Shown: positions 24,348-32,817 of the stretch, one piece after another
Layout of the letters: the number at the start of each line of letters is the position of its first letter
Position numbering within the stretch: position 1 is the stretch's first letter
Origin: Myxococcota bacterium
GTDB lineage: Bacteria > Myxococcota_A > Bradymonadia > UBA7976 > UBA1532
Length of the DNA stretch: 36,004 nucleotides
Assembly: GCA_018813065.1 (NCBI GenBank)
Contig: JAHJCH010000085.1
Span: forward strand, 1 to 36,004
Reading direction: 5' to 3'
The notes under the pieces: generated by a model
Databases searched by the model: none
What the model saw: the letters and a program-made list of their open reading frames with translations, nothing else
Told to the model about the DNA's origin: nothing
Made by a program: the position numbers and the translations under genes

Positions 24348-24613
24348 CCATCGATTACGTCGTCTCTTTCTTTCAAGAGGCCATCAGCGTCGCGCTCTTG
24401 CTCTCCCTGCCCGCCCTCCTGCTGGGCTTGACCGTGGGCTTGACCGTCTCGGTCTTTCAGGCGGTGACGCAGATCCAAGAGCAGACGCTGGCCCTCATCC
24501 CCAAGATCCTGGCGATCATCGGCGCGCTGCTCGTCTTCGGTGGCTGGATGCTGGGTGAGATGATCACCTTCACCACCGCCATCTTCCAAAAGATCGCCCA
24601 CCTCCCCGGTTGA
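24344..24613 (+). CDS. fliQ: flagellar export-gate protein FliQ
   Basis: A small (89-residue) gate subunit with two membrane helices, about 15-37 and 50-72. The family motif SVFQAVTQIQEQTLALIPKI is present between them. The ATG overlaps the fliP stop by four bases. Length and position are standard. Confidence 0.97.
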   Translation: MTIDYVVSFFQEAISVALLLSLPALLLGLTVGLTVSVFQAVTQIQEQTLALIPKILAIIGALLVFGGWMLGEMITFTTAIFQKIAHLPG

Positions 24614-24618
24614 AGCCC

Positions 24619-25410
24619 ATGCTCGACGCCCAAGGCATCAACGCGATCCTGGGCCCTTGGGCCGTGGCCTTTGGGTTGATCCTGATTCGCGTCGGCGCGC
24701 TGATCCTCACCGCGCCGATTTTTACCATCACCGCGCTGCCCAACACGGTCAAGGCGGGCCTCGTCGGCGCCTTGACGTTGCTGATCATCCTCACCATCGG
24801 CCCCGCCCCCGCCCTCGCCGACGCCGACTTTATCCTCATGGCCCTCGCCGCGCTGCGCGAGGCGCTGGTGGGCGGTGTTTTGGGCCTGTCAGTGATGATC
24901 CTCTTCGGCGCCCTCTCCTTCGCCGGGCAGCTCATCGGGATTCAGATGGGCTTCGCCATGGCCAATGTCATGGACCCCACCAGCGGCAGCCAGGTGGGCG
25001 TGCTCGCCCAGAGCCTGCGCTTCTTCGGCTTTATGCTGTTCTTCACCCTCGACGGTCACCTGCTCTTGATCCAGGCGCTCCTCGACTCCTATCAGCTGGT
25101 GCCGCTGGGCGGGGGGCTGCGCTATGGGATGGCGGTGGCGGGCGGGCTGATCGGCCTGGGCGGGCAGCTCTTTGAGCTGGGGCTGCGCATCGCCATGCCC
25201 ATCATCAGCGTCGTCCTGTTGGTCAACACGGGCTTGGCGCTGATCGCCCGCACCGTGCCGCAGGTCAACGTCTTCGTCATGGGCTTTATCTTCACCATCA
25301 GCCTCGGGATCTTTATCTTTGGGCTCTCGTTGCCCGCCACGGCGGTGGTCTTCGAGGGGCTGATGACCGAGGCGCTGCGGACCGGCGTGCAGCTCATCCG
25401 CATGTTTTAG
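24619..25410 (+). CDS. fliR: flagellar export-gate protein FliR
   Basis: Caps the FliP5-FliQ4-FliR1 export gate in the inner membrane. It is very hydrophobic with about six membrane segments. It contains the segments FLHAIRV-equivalent RVGALILTAPIF, FAGQLIGIQMGFAMANVMDP and the C-terminal LPQ-type RTVPQVNVFVMGF. An ATG at 24619 gives 263 residues. A TTG at 24610 overlapping the fliQ stop (TTGA) would add three; neither has a ribosome-binding site, so the start is open. The same overlap style occurs elsewhere in the window. Confidence 0.95.
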   Translation: MLDAQGINAILGPWAVAFGLILIRVGALILTAPIFTITALPNTVKAGLVGALTLLIILTIGPAPALADADFILMALAALREALVGGVLGLSVMILFGALSFAGQLIGIQMGFAMANVMDPTSGSQVGVLAQSLRFFGFMLFFTLDGHLLLIQALLDSYQLVPLGGGLRYGMAVAGGLIGLGGQLFELGLRIAMPIISVVLLVNTGLALIARTVPQVNVFVMGFIFTISLGIFIFGLSLPATAVVFEGLMTEALRTGVQLIRMF

Positions 25411-25422
25411 GAGCGAGGCGTC

Positions 25423-26487
25423 ATGTCAGACGACGCGGGCGAAAGGACAGAGGCCGCATCGGAGAAACGACGCGAGGAGTTCCGCGAGAAGGGCGAGCTG
25501 GCGCGCTCTCAGGATCTCCTCTCCATGCTCGTCCTCTTCTCCGCCTTCGCCTACTTCTCCATCGGCGGCGCCTGGATCGCCGAGCGCCTCGGCGCCCTGC
25601 TGCGCCACTTCCTCAGCCTGCGAGGACCACAGACCCTCACCGTCGAGAGCGTCATGGGCCTCATCACCGCCCTCAGCGGGCAAATGGGCCTGCTCCTCGC
25701 CCCCCTCGTGGGCATGATCGTGCTCGTCGGCCTCCTGGGGAACCTCGCCCAGGTCGGCTTCTTGTGGACCACCAAGCCGCTGGAGCCCGATCTCAACAAG
25801 CTCAACTTCTTCGCAAAGTTCTTCTCCACCTTCTTTAACAAACAGAAGCTGGGCCTCCTCGTCGGCAGCCTGGCCAAGATCAGCGTGGTGGGGCTGATCG
25901 TCTGGCTGACGCTGGAGGGGCGTGAGGTGGAGCTGCGCAGCCTCTCCACCCTGCCGCTGCTCGGCGCGCTGCGCTACACGTTGGAGACGATCATGGCCAT
26001 CCTCCTGCGCGTCGCCCTGGCCCTGATCATCATCACGATCGCCGACTATGCCTGGAACCGCTACGTCATCGAGGAGCGCATGAAGATGACCAAGCAGGAG
26101 GTCAAGGAGGAGTCGAAGTCTCAGGAGGGCAGCCCTGAGATCAAGGGTAAGCGCCGCCAAAAGGCGATGGAGCTGGCCCAGCGGCGGATGATGGGCGATG
26201 TGCCCACCGCCGACGTGATCATCAACAACCCCACGCACTTCTCCGTGGCCCTGCGCTACCGCCACGGGATCGATCCGGCGCCGATCATCGTCGCCAAGGG
26301 CGCGGATCTTATCGCGTTTCAGATCCGAAAGATCGCCAAGGCCCACCGCGTGCCGATGATCACCAACAAGCGCTTGGCGCGCGGGCTCTACGCCGACGTG
26401 GAGATCGGCCAGCCCGTGCCCGAGGATTTTTATCGCGCGGTGGCGGAGGTCTTGGCGTACATCATGCGGCTCAAGCGCAGCTCGTAG
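25423..26487 (+). CDS. flhB: flagellar export substrate-specificity switch FlhB
   Basis: Controls the switch from rod/hook to filament export. TTAGGAGCGAGG precedes the ATG at 25423. The N-terminus has the family pattern ERTEAASEKRREEFREKGE, then four membrane helices. The cytoplasmic domain carries the autocleavage site N269-P-T-H272, cut between Asn and Pro in this family. At 354 residues it has normal length. Confidence 0.97.
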   Translation: MSDDAGERTEAASEKRREEFREKGELARSQDLLSMLVLFSAFAYFSIGGAWIAERLGALLRHFLSLRGPQTLTVESVMGLITALSGQMGLLLAPLVGMIVLVGLLGNLAQVGFLWTTKPLEPDLNKLNFFAKFFSTFFNKQKLGLLVGSLAKISVVGLIVWLTLEGREVELRSLSTLPLLGALRYTLETIMAILLRVALALIIITIADYAWNRYVIEERMKMTKQEVKEESKSQEGSPEIKGKRRQKAMELAQRRMMGDVPTADVIINNPTHFSVALRYRHGIDPAPIIVAKGADLIAFQIRKIAKAHRVPMITNKRLARGLYADVEIGQPVPEDFYRAVAEVLAYIMRLKRSS

Positions 26488-26508
26488 GCGAGGCCGTGAG
26501 GAGGTGAG

Positions 26509-28566
26509 ATGGGCGCACGGTTCGCGGGGGTGATCTTCCCCTCAGCGGTGGTGGCGATGCTGCTGTTGATGGTCATCCCCATCCCCACCTTCCTCCTCGA
26601 TGTCTTCCTCGCCTTCAACATCACGCTGGGGCTGATCATCCTCGTCGTCGCCCTCTACCTCCAGCGCCCGCTGGACTTCTCCAGCTTCCCCGCGCTGCTG
26701 CTCGTCTCCACGCTCTTTCGCCTCACGCTCAACATCGCCTCCACCCGGCTGATCCTGCTCGATGGCGACGCGGGCGCGATCATCAACACGTTTGGCGACT
26801 TCGTGGTGGGCGGCAACTATGTGGTGGGCATCATCGTGTTCGTCATCCTGGTGATCATCAACTTCGTGGTGATCACCAAGGGCTCGGGGCGCATCGCCGA
26901 GGTGGGCGCGCGCTTCACCCTCGACGCCATGCCGGGCAAGCAGATGGCCATCGACGCCGACCTCAACGCGGGGCTGCTCGATGAGGCCACCGCCCGCAAG
27001 CGCCGCGAAGAGATCCAGATGGAGGCGGACTTCTACGGCGCCATGGACGGCGCCTCCAAGTTCGTGCGCGGCGACGCCATCGCCGGCATCATGATCACGA
27101 TCATCAACATCATCGGCGGCTTCATCATCGGCATGACCCAGCACGGGCTGCCCGCCGCCGAGGCCGCCGCCAAGTTCACCATCCTCACCGTCGGCGACGG
27201 GCTCGTCAGCCAGATCCCCGCCCTGGTCATCTCCACCGCCGCGGGCATCATCGTCTCCCGCGCCGCGGGCAGCTCGGATCTGGGCGGGCAGCTCATCCAC
27301 CAGCTCTTCTCCAGCAAGAAGGTGCTGCGCCTCGTCGGCGTGATGTTGGCGATCCTGGCCCTCGCGCCGGGCATGCCCAAGATCATCTTCTTCACCATCG
27401 CCGGGCTGCTGATCTTCGCCAGCCGCGCGCCCAAGGCGGGCGAGGCGGGCTTGGGCGAGGGCGGTGAGCCGCTGCCCGCGCTGGAGGGCCACGCCGCCGA
27501 TGGGGGGCCGCCGCTGCGGCCCGAGGCCGAGCCCATCGAGGCGCTGCTGCCCTTGGACTTGCTGGAGCTTGAGGTGGGCTATGGCCTCATCCCGCTGGTG
27601 GATCGCGGCCAAGGCGGCGCGCTGCTGGACCGGATTCAGAACCTCCGCCGCCAGTTCGCCAGCCAGATGGGCGTCATCATCCCCTCGGTGCATATCCGCG
27701 ACAACCTCCAGCGCCCCCCCGGCGGCTACGCCATGCTGATCAAGGGGGTGGATGTGGCTGTGGGTGAGCTGATGCCCGATCATCTCATGGCCATGAACCC
27801 AGGCGACGCCTTTGGGGAGCTGCCCGGCGTCGCGACGGTGGAGCCCGCCTTCGGGATGGCCGCCGTCTGGATCACCAAGGATCTGCGCGCCGAGGCGGAG
27901 CGCATGGGCTACACCGTCGTTGACAGCGGCACCGTCATCGCCACGCACATCTCCGAGGTGCTCAAGAACCACGCCCATGAGCTGCTGGGGCGCCAAGAGC
28001 TGCAAGAGCTCATCGATCTCTTCGCCGAGAAGTCGCCCAAGGTCGTCGAGGCGCTGATCCCAGACAAGCTGGGGCTCGGTGAGGTGCTCAAGGTGGCGCG
28101 CAACCTCCTCAAAGAGCAGCTGAGCATCCGTGATCTGCGCACGATCTTGGAGGCGTTGGCGGATCACGTTCACCTGACCAAGAGCCCGGAGATCCTCACG
28201 GAGTTCGTCCGCCACCGCCTCGCGCGCTATATCTCCAGCCAGGTCAAGGGTGAGGACGGTGAGATCCACGTCATCACGCTGGAGCCCGCCTTGGAGGAGC
28301 GGCTACGCGGGCAGATGCAGCAGATGGACGAGAGCTTCCACTTCAACCTGCCTCAGCCACAGGCCGAGCGTCTCTTGAGCCAGCTCGATCAGGCCATGAG
28401 CCAGATGGGCGTGATGGGGTATTTGCCCGTGCTCCTCGTCGCCCCCGAGCTGCGCCGCGCCACATACAACCTGCTGTCGGGCTTTATGAGCGATCTGGTG
28501 GTCATCTCCCATAAAGAGATCGCCCCAGGCTTCGCCACCCGCGTCGAGGCGCGCGTCAGCGGCTGA
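26509..28566 (+). CDS. flhA: flagellar export protein FlhA
   Basis: Largest export-gate subunit; forms the nonameric ring that receives chaperone-substrate complexes. AGGAGGTGAG lies directly before the ATG. The 685 residues hold about eight N-terminal membrane helices, the FHIPEP-family signature region (GSGRIAEVGARFTLDAMPGK, ADLNAGLLDEATARKRR, GDGLVSQIPALVIS) and a large cytoplasmic domain from about 330. It ends the recognisable flagellar block. No flhF, fleN or sigma-28 gene follows within the window. Confidence 0.97.
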   Translation: MGARFAGVIFPSAVVAMLLLMVIPIPTFLLDVFLAFNITLGLIILVVALYLQRPLDFSSFPALLLVSTLFRLTLNIASTRLILLDGDAGAIINTFGDFVVGGNYVVGIIVFVILVIINFVVITKGSGRIAEVGARFTLDAMPGKQMAIDADLNAGLLDEATARKRREEIQMEADFYGAMDGASKFVRGDAIAGIMITIINIIGGFIIGMTQHGLPAAEAAAKFTILTVGDGLVSQIPALVISTAAGIIVSRAAGSSDLGGQLIHQLFSSKKVLRLVGVMLAILALAPGMPKIIFFTIAGLLIFASRAPKAGEAGLGEGGEPLPALEGHAADGGPPLRPEAEPIEALLPLDLLELEVGYGLIPLVDRGQGGALLDRIQNLRRQFASQMGVIIPSVHIRDNLQRPPGGYAMLIKGVDVAVGELMPDHLMAMNPGDAFGELPGVATVEPAFGMAAVWITKDLRAEAERMGYTVVDSGTVIATHISEVLKNHAHELLGRQELQELIDLFAEKSPKVVEALIPDKLGLGEVLKVARNLLKEQLSIRDLRTILEALADHVHLTKSPEILTEFVRHRLARYISSQVKGEDGEIHVITLEPALEERLRGQMQQMDESFHFNLPQPQAERLLSQLDQAMSQMGVMGYLPVLLVAPELRRATYNLLSGFMSDLVVISHKEIAPGFATRVEARVSG

Positions 28567-28649
28567 GCCCCCAGCGCGTCCCCCTTGAGGCGCGCGGGTG
28601 CCCGGCCTAACTTGGGGCCACACCCAAAGCGCGAGAGGAGGCCTGTTGG

Positions 28650-30437
28650 ATGATCTGCGCCCGCTGCCATGAAGAGATCGAGGCGCCACACCCAGAGGCG
28701 TTGGGCGACCTCAGCTGTCCGCGCTGCGGCCAAGCCCCCCTCGTCGATGGCCGCTACCGCCTCGACGCCGTCGTCGGCCAAGGCGCGCTGGGCACCGTCT
28801 ACCGCGCCCTCGAGATCCACCGCCAGGAGATCGTCGCCATCAAGGCCCTGCCGCTGGTCCATGGCCATGATCATAAGCGGCTGGAGCTGATCCAACGCGA
28901 GATCGATGTCCTGACGCAGCTGCGCCACCCCCAGATCGCGGGATGTCAAGAGCACGTCGTCTTGAGCCAAGGCCCTGAGCGCGTCGTCTATCTCGTATTG
29001 GCGTTCATCGACGGCGAGACGCTGGCCGAGGAGATGACCCACACCCGTTATCACGTCGATGGGGTGCTGGCGATCCTCCAAGCCCTCCTCGAGATCCTCG
29101 CCTACCTCCACACCCTCGCCCCCCCCGTCATCCACCGCGACATCAAGCCGGGCAACGTCATGCGCCGCCGCAGCGACGCGCAGCTCGTGCTCGTTGACTT
29201 TGGCTCTGTCCGCGACACGCTGCACGATCCCAAGCTGGGGGGGAGCACCGTGACCGGCTCCTTTGGCTATATGGCCCCCGAGCAGTTCGCCGGTGAGGCG
29301 GGGCCGGAGACCGACATCTATGGGCTGGGCGCCTTGGCCGTCGCCCTCCTCTCGCGCCGCGCGCCCTCGACCATGATGGGCACCGGCTGGGGCTTGGCTT
29401 GGCGCGATTATGTGCAGGTTAACCCCGCCGTCGAGGCCCTCTTGGCGCGGATGCTGGAGCCGGATCGCAGCCGACGCGCGGCCGACGCGGGCGCGCTGCG
29501 GGCCGAGATCGAGCGTCTCCGCGCCGGCGAGGTCGCCTCCCCCCTCGTCCACGCCGCGCAGCCCCTCCAGCCCTTGAGCCCCCCCGCTTCAATCGCCGCG
29601 TTGACGCAGGTGAGCCAGCTCTCCTTGCCGCGCCCGTGGACGCTCAAGGGCGCTTGGCGCCGCCTCAAGCAAGCGGCGGTGGTGGGCGTGGCCCTCTGCG
29701 CGCTCGCGGGGCTGTGGGTCTATTGGCCCGCCATGTTCGCCGATCCGGTCCCTGGCCCCACCCTGGAGGCCATCCGCGCCGAGGCCCTCTCCGAGCATCA
29801 GCGCCTCAAGCGATTGGGCGCGCTGTCGCCCTCCAAGCGCGCTGAGCTGGATCAGTGGATGTATCTCATCGAGCTGCGCTCGGTCAGCGGCAATGAGGAC
29901 AACATCCAGCGCCTCATCCATCGCTTTGAGCGTGAGTTTGCGCAGCCCGTGGTGCTTAAAGCGGCGCAGGTGGAGGCCGTCGTCGCCGAGATGAAGCGCC
30001 AAGCCGCCGCGCGGGTGGCGATCAAGGGCGAGGGCTACGACACGGTGCGGGCCATCATCGAGCCCATCCTGGCGACGCTGCCCTCGCCAGCGGAGTGCCT
30101 CAGAGGCTTGGTGATGTCCAATGAGGAGCGCTTTATCGCGGCCTTCTTGGTCAATGAGTACTTTGGGGGCGATCACTATCATCGCTATAACCGCCGCCAA
30201 GAGATCTTTCGTTGGCTGATCTCCGGGCCACAGTATCGCCCCTGGTCATTGCCGGTGATTGAGGAGGTGCTCAGGGAGAGCTACGTCTCCAGTTACTCCG
30301 ATTCAGAGTACATCTTGGCGCTCAAAGCGGCCCGGCCCATCGTCGGCGGGCACTTTGAGGCTTGGTATGAAGACGTGCGCGGCGCGCCTTATCGGTGGGA
30401 GCAGCTTAACGCTTGGATGCCGTGGTCTTTGCTCTAA
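28650..30437 (+). CDS. zinc-ribbon Ser/Thr protein kinase, membrane-anchored
   Basis: A Hanks-type kinase, 595 residues. An N-terminal zinc ribbon (C3xxC6, C23xxC26) precedes the kinase domain (about 37-295). Active-site motifs are complete: glycine loop GQGALGTV (43-50), VAIK with K65, HRDIKPGN (D164, N169), DFG (183-185) and APE (209-211). A single membrane helix (about 341-362) separates it from a C-terminal ~230-residue helical domain I do not recognise, presumably periplasmic and perhaps a sensor. AGGAGG precedes the ATG by nine bases. It follows flhA by 83 bases in the same direction. Its stop codon overlaps that of the convergent acyl-CoA dehydrogenase. Confidence 0.92.
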   Translation: MICARCHEEIEAPHPEALGDLSCPRCGQAPLVDGRYRLDAVVGQGALGTVYRALEIHRQEIVAIKALPLVHGHDHKRLELIQREIDVLTQLRHPQIAGCQEHVVLSQGPERVVYLVLAFIDGETLAEEMTHTRYHVDGVLAILQALLEILAYLHTLAPPVIHRDIKPGNVMRRRSDAQLVLVDFGSVRDTLHDPKLGGSTVTGSFGYMAPEQFAGEAGPETDIYGLGALAVALLSRRAPSTMMGTGWGLAWRDYVQVNPAVEALLARMLEPDRSRRAADAGALRAEIERLRAGEVASPLVHAAQPLQPLSPPASIAALTQVSQLSLPRPWTLKGAWRRLKQAAVVGVALCALAGLWVYWPAMFADPVPGPTLEAIRAEALSEHQRLKRLGALSPSKRAELDQWMYLIELRSVSGNEDNIQRLIHRFEREFAQPVVLKAAQVEAVVAEMKRQAAARVAIKGEGYDTVRAIIEPILATLPSPAECLRGLVMSNEERFIAAFLVNEYFGGDHYHRYNRRQEIFRWLISGPQYRPWSLPVIEEVLRESYVSSYSDSEYILALKAARPIVGGHFEAWYEDVRGAPYRWEQLNAWMPWSLL

Positions 30438-32218
30438 ACCTCGTCCTCACCCTCAAATTTCATCTCCATCGCCGCCTTATCGTTGGCGAGCATCGCCTTG
30501 ACTCGGCCACCAATTCGGCCCGCCGCGTTGATGATAAAGTGCTGCGCGGTGGCGATCTTGTTGTCGTGGAAGACCGCGCGCTTCTCGACCCGCTTGGCGG
30601 CCACGGCCATCATCAGATGCAGCCAAGACAGCACCGCGTCGCCCGTGAGCATCAGCATCGGCGTCGCTTGCAAGAACACGCCGTCCACATCGCCCTTGGC
30701 GAAGCCCTCACCGAGCTTCATCGCCACCAAACCCAGGCTATCGCGGGTCTTCTCCATCACCCCCGCCAGCTCGGCGAGACCCTCGGCCTTGGCCTCCGCG
30801 ATCGTCTCGCTCATCCGCCCCAGTAGATCCTTGAGCGAGGCGCCCTTCGCCAAACCGAGCTTGCGCGCCACCAGATCCAACGCCTGGATGCCCGTCGTGC
30901 CCTCATAGAGCCGGGCGATGACCATATCGCGCAGGTTTTGCTCCAGCGGGTGATCGCTGAGGTAGCCGTGGCCGCCGAGGACCAGGATCGAATCGGAGAC
31001 GGCCTGGTAGCAGACCTCGGAGGCGTAGCCCTTACACAGCGGGGTCAAGAGCCCCGCCATGGCCTCGTTGCGCTCGGGCTCTTGGCCGGCGGCGACGAGA
31101 TCCTGCTGGAGCGAGGCGTAGGAGAGCAGCGCGCGGACGCCCTCGACGTAGCCGCGCATGTCCATCAGCATCCGGCGCACGTCGGGGTGCTTGATGATGG
31201 CGCAGCTCTTGGCCTGGGGGTCGCGCATGTCCTTGGGGGCCACGCCCTGGACGCGATCCAGCGCGTACTGGTGGGCGTAGCGGTAGGCGGCCTCGGCCAC
31301 GCCGAGGGCCTGGAGCCCCACGGCGATGCGCGCGGTGTTCATCATCTTGAACATGGCCGCCAGGCCCTTGCGCTGCTCGCCGATCAGCTCGCCCACGGCG
31401 GGGGCGTCCTCGCCGAAGGCCAGCGTGCAGGTGGGCGAGGCGTGGATGCCCATCTTGTGCTCGATCCCCGTGCAGACGACGCCGTTGCGCGCGCCGAGGC
31501 GCCCCTTCTCATCGAGCTGATACTTGTTGACCAAGAACAGCGAGATCCCCCGCGTGCCCGCCGGATCGCCCTCCACGCGCGCCAGCACGGGGTAGACGAT
31601 GTTCTGGCTGAGGTCGTGCTCCCCCCAGCTGATAAAGATCTTGGTCCCCGTGATGTGCCAGGTGCCGTCCGGCTGCTGCTTGGCCGTGGCCCGCAGGGCG
31701 CCGACGTCGCTGCCCGCGCTGGCCTCGGTGAGGCACATCGTGCCGCCCCACTCGCCGCTGAGGAGCTTGGGGACGTAGCGCTTGATCTGCTGCTTGGTGC
31801 CCGCGTGGGCGATCAGATCGGCGGCGCCGTGGCCCAGCCCCGGCAGGATGTAGAAGGCCACGTTGGCGCCGATCAGCGCCGACTGCGGCAGGACGGCCAG
31901 GCTCTTGGGGAGGTTGAAGCCGCCGAGATCCTCGGGCTCGGTCAGCCCAATCCAGCCCCCCTCGCAGAAGCTCTTGTAGGCGGCCTTAAAGCTCTCGGGC
32001 GTGGTCACGGCGCCCGCCTCAAACTTGAGCCCCTCGCGATCGCCATCGACGTTGGTGGGCAAGAGCGCCTCGGCCTGCTTAAGGGCCGAGTCCATGATCA
32101 TCTCGAAGGTCTCCCAGGACTGCCCCTCGAACTGCGCCGTCTCAAAGAGGCGATCGACCTTGAGGACATCACGGACGAGGAAGGAGACATCTCTACGATC
32201 TTGTAGGCCGAGGCTCAT
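30434..32218 (-). CDS. acyl-CoA dehydrogenase, ~600-residue type
   Basis: FAD enzyme that introduces the alpha-beta double bond in acyl-CoA. The ATG at 32218 has GGAG five bases upstream on the minus strand; a GTG at 32224 is in frame. At 594 residues it belongs to the long subgroup with an extra C-terminal domain, here about 475-594. It has MCLTEASAGSDVGAL and ISWGEHD in the flavin/substrate region, and the catalytic glutamate E439 within RLYEGTTGIQ. No other beta-oxidation gene is nearby. An inverted repeat at 32296-32320 lies about 80 bases upstream of its start. The stop shares CTAA with the kinase stop. Confidence 0.95.
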   Translation of the reverse strand: MSLGLQDRRDVSFLVRDVLKVDRLFETAQFEGQSWETFEMIMDSALKQAEALLPTNVDGDREGLKFEAGAVTTPESFKAAYKSFCEGGWIGLTEPEDLGGFNLPKSLAVLPQSALIGANVAFYILPGLGHGAADLIAHAGTKQQIKRYVPKLLSGEWGGTMCLTEASAGSDVGALRATAKQQPDGTWHITGTKIFISWGEHDLSQNIVYPVLARVEGDPAGTRGISLFLVNKYQLDEKGRLGARNGVVCTGIEHKMGIHASPTCTLAFGEDAPAVGELIGEQRKGLAAMFKMMNTARIAVGLQALGVAEAAYRYAHQYALDRVQGVAPKDMRDPQAKSCAIIKHPDVRRMLMDMRGYVEGVRALLSYASLQQDLVAAGQEPERNEAMAGLLTPLCKGYASEVCYQAVSDSILVLGGHGYLSDHPLEQNLRDMVIARLYEGTTGIQALDLVARKLGLAKGASLKDLLGRMSETIAEAKAEGLAELAGVMEKTRDSLGLVAMKLGEGFAKGDVDGVFLQATPMLMLTGDAVLSWLHLMMAVAAKRVEKRAVFHDNKIATAQHFIINAAGRIGGRVKAMLANDKAAMEMKFEGEDEV

Positions 32219-32295
32219 AAGCACTCCAGGGGTGGGACGCAGGAGGCGCCGAGAGGGGTCGCGGGCCTCTGGATGCGTGTTCTCAGGCGATGATG

Positions 32296-32320
32296 CGTTG
32301 CGTCAAAAGCGAACGCAACG
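32296..32320. promoter_or_regulatory. 8-bp inverted repeat upstream of the acyl-CoA dehydrogenase
   Basis: CGTTGCGT (32296-32303) and ACGCAACG (32313-32320) are perfect inverted arms nine bases apart, 78 bases before the dehydrogenase ATG. This is the shape of an operator for a dimeric regulator of fatty-acid genes, but no known consensus was matched. Confidence 0.4.
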
Positions 32321-32402
32321 GTTGTGAAATGTGGATCGGAGTAAACCATGAAAAAAAAGCACACAGATCACATCTTTAGTTGTGACATTTTCTCGGCCAT
32401 CA

Positions 32403-32660
32403 CCCCCGCCGCGATGAATCGCGGCGGGGGCAGGCGCTCCGCTGCGGCTTTGCCGCACTCAGCGAATCCTTCGGATTCACTTCGTCCACGTTCTTGGCGC
32501 TTTGCGCCAATTCCTCGCGCGAAAAAATCCGCTCTGCGGATTGTTTTCTTGCTCCAGCCTGTCCGCCTTGAGCGCCTTCGGCGCCTCAGCGAGCCGCTGT
32601 GCGGCTCACTTCGTCCGCGTTCTTGTCGGGCTTCGCCCGCCAATTCATCGCGCGGATGAA
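32403..32660. repeat. array of nine short hairpins, most with triloops; two imperfect repeat units
   Basis: First hairpin: 13-bp perfect arms at 32403-32415 and 32418-32430. Then come stems with three-base loops: TGCGGC-TTT-GCCGCA (32443), GAATCC-TTC-GGATTC (32464), TTGGCGC-TTT-GCGCCAA (32494), AATCCGC-TCT-GCGGATT (32526), CGCC-TTC-GGCG extended by TGAG/CTCA past a bulged C (32569), GAGCCGC-TGT-GCGGCTC (32591) and CGGGC-TTC-GCCCG extended by TTG/CAA (32623). The last, TTCATC/GATGAA (32644-32660), has a five-base loop. Linker ACTTCGTCCRCGTTCTTG recurs at 32479-32496 and 32608-32625 with one mismatch, and CTCAGCGA and CAATTC also recur. Stems differ between the two units yet stay paired. Confidence 0.8.
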
Positions 32661-32817
32661 GTCCGAAAAATGTCGGTGCTGCGCGCCAAAGCCCGCAATC
32701 GTGATCGGAGATCTCGCGGCCCTGGCCCCCGCGTCGCCCCCCCGCGTCGTTGAGCGCGCCAGCCCTCTTGAGCGCCTTGATTGAAACGCAGAGATAAAAA
32801 GCAGAGCATACGCCGCC

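Larger units (their letters stand above)
32219..32817. other. 599-bp gene-free region with dense secondary structure
   Basis: Lies between the divergent acyl-CoA dehydrogenase and cytochrome genes and so must hold both promoters. It contains an 8-bp inverted repeat (32296-32320), an A-run (32349-32357) and the hairpin array 32403-32660. A weak TTGAGC (32768) / GATAAA (32793) pair may serve the cytochrome operon. Open frames of about 60-100 codons cross the hairpins on both strands and show no protein features. Confidence 0.65.

Noticed and set aside
26542-28269. 575-codon open frame on the minus strand
   Set aside because: Antisense to flhA, with a His/Asp/Gly-rich composition typical of a reverse shadow. 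flhA is certain.
20912-28566. Non-flagellar type III secretion system
   Set aside because: FliM with its CheY-binding segment, FliO and the fliMNOPQR-flhBA order are flagellar; injectisome-specific genes are absent.
30938-32206. 422-codon open frame on the plus strand
   Set aside because: Antisense to the acyl-CoA dehydrogenase, whose motifs are clear.
32403-32660. CRISPR array
   Set aside because: No direct repeats of 24-40 bases with unique spacers; only two imperfect units whose stems vary, and no cas genes nearby.
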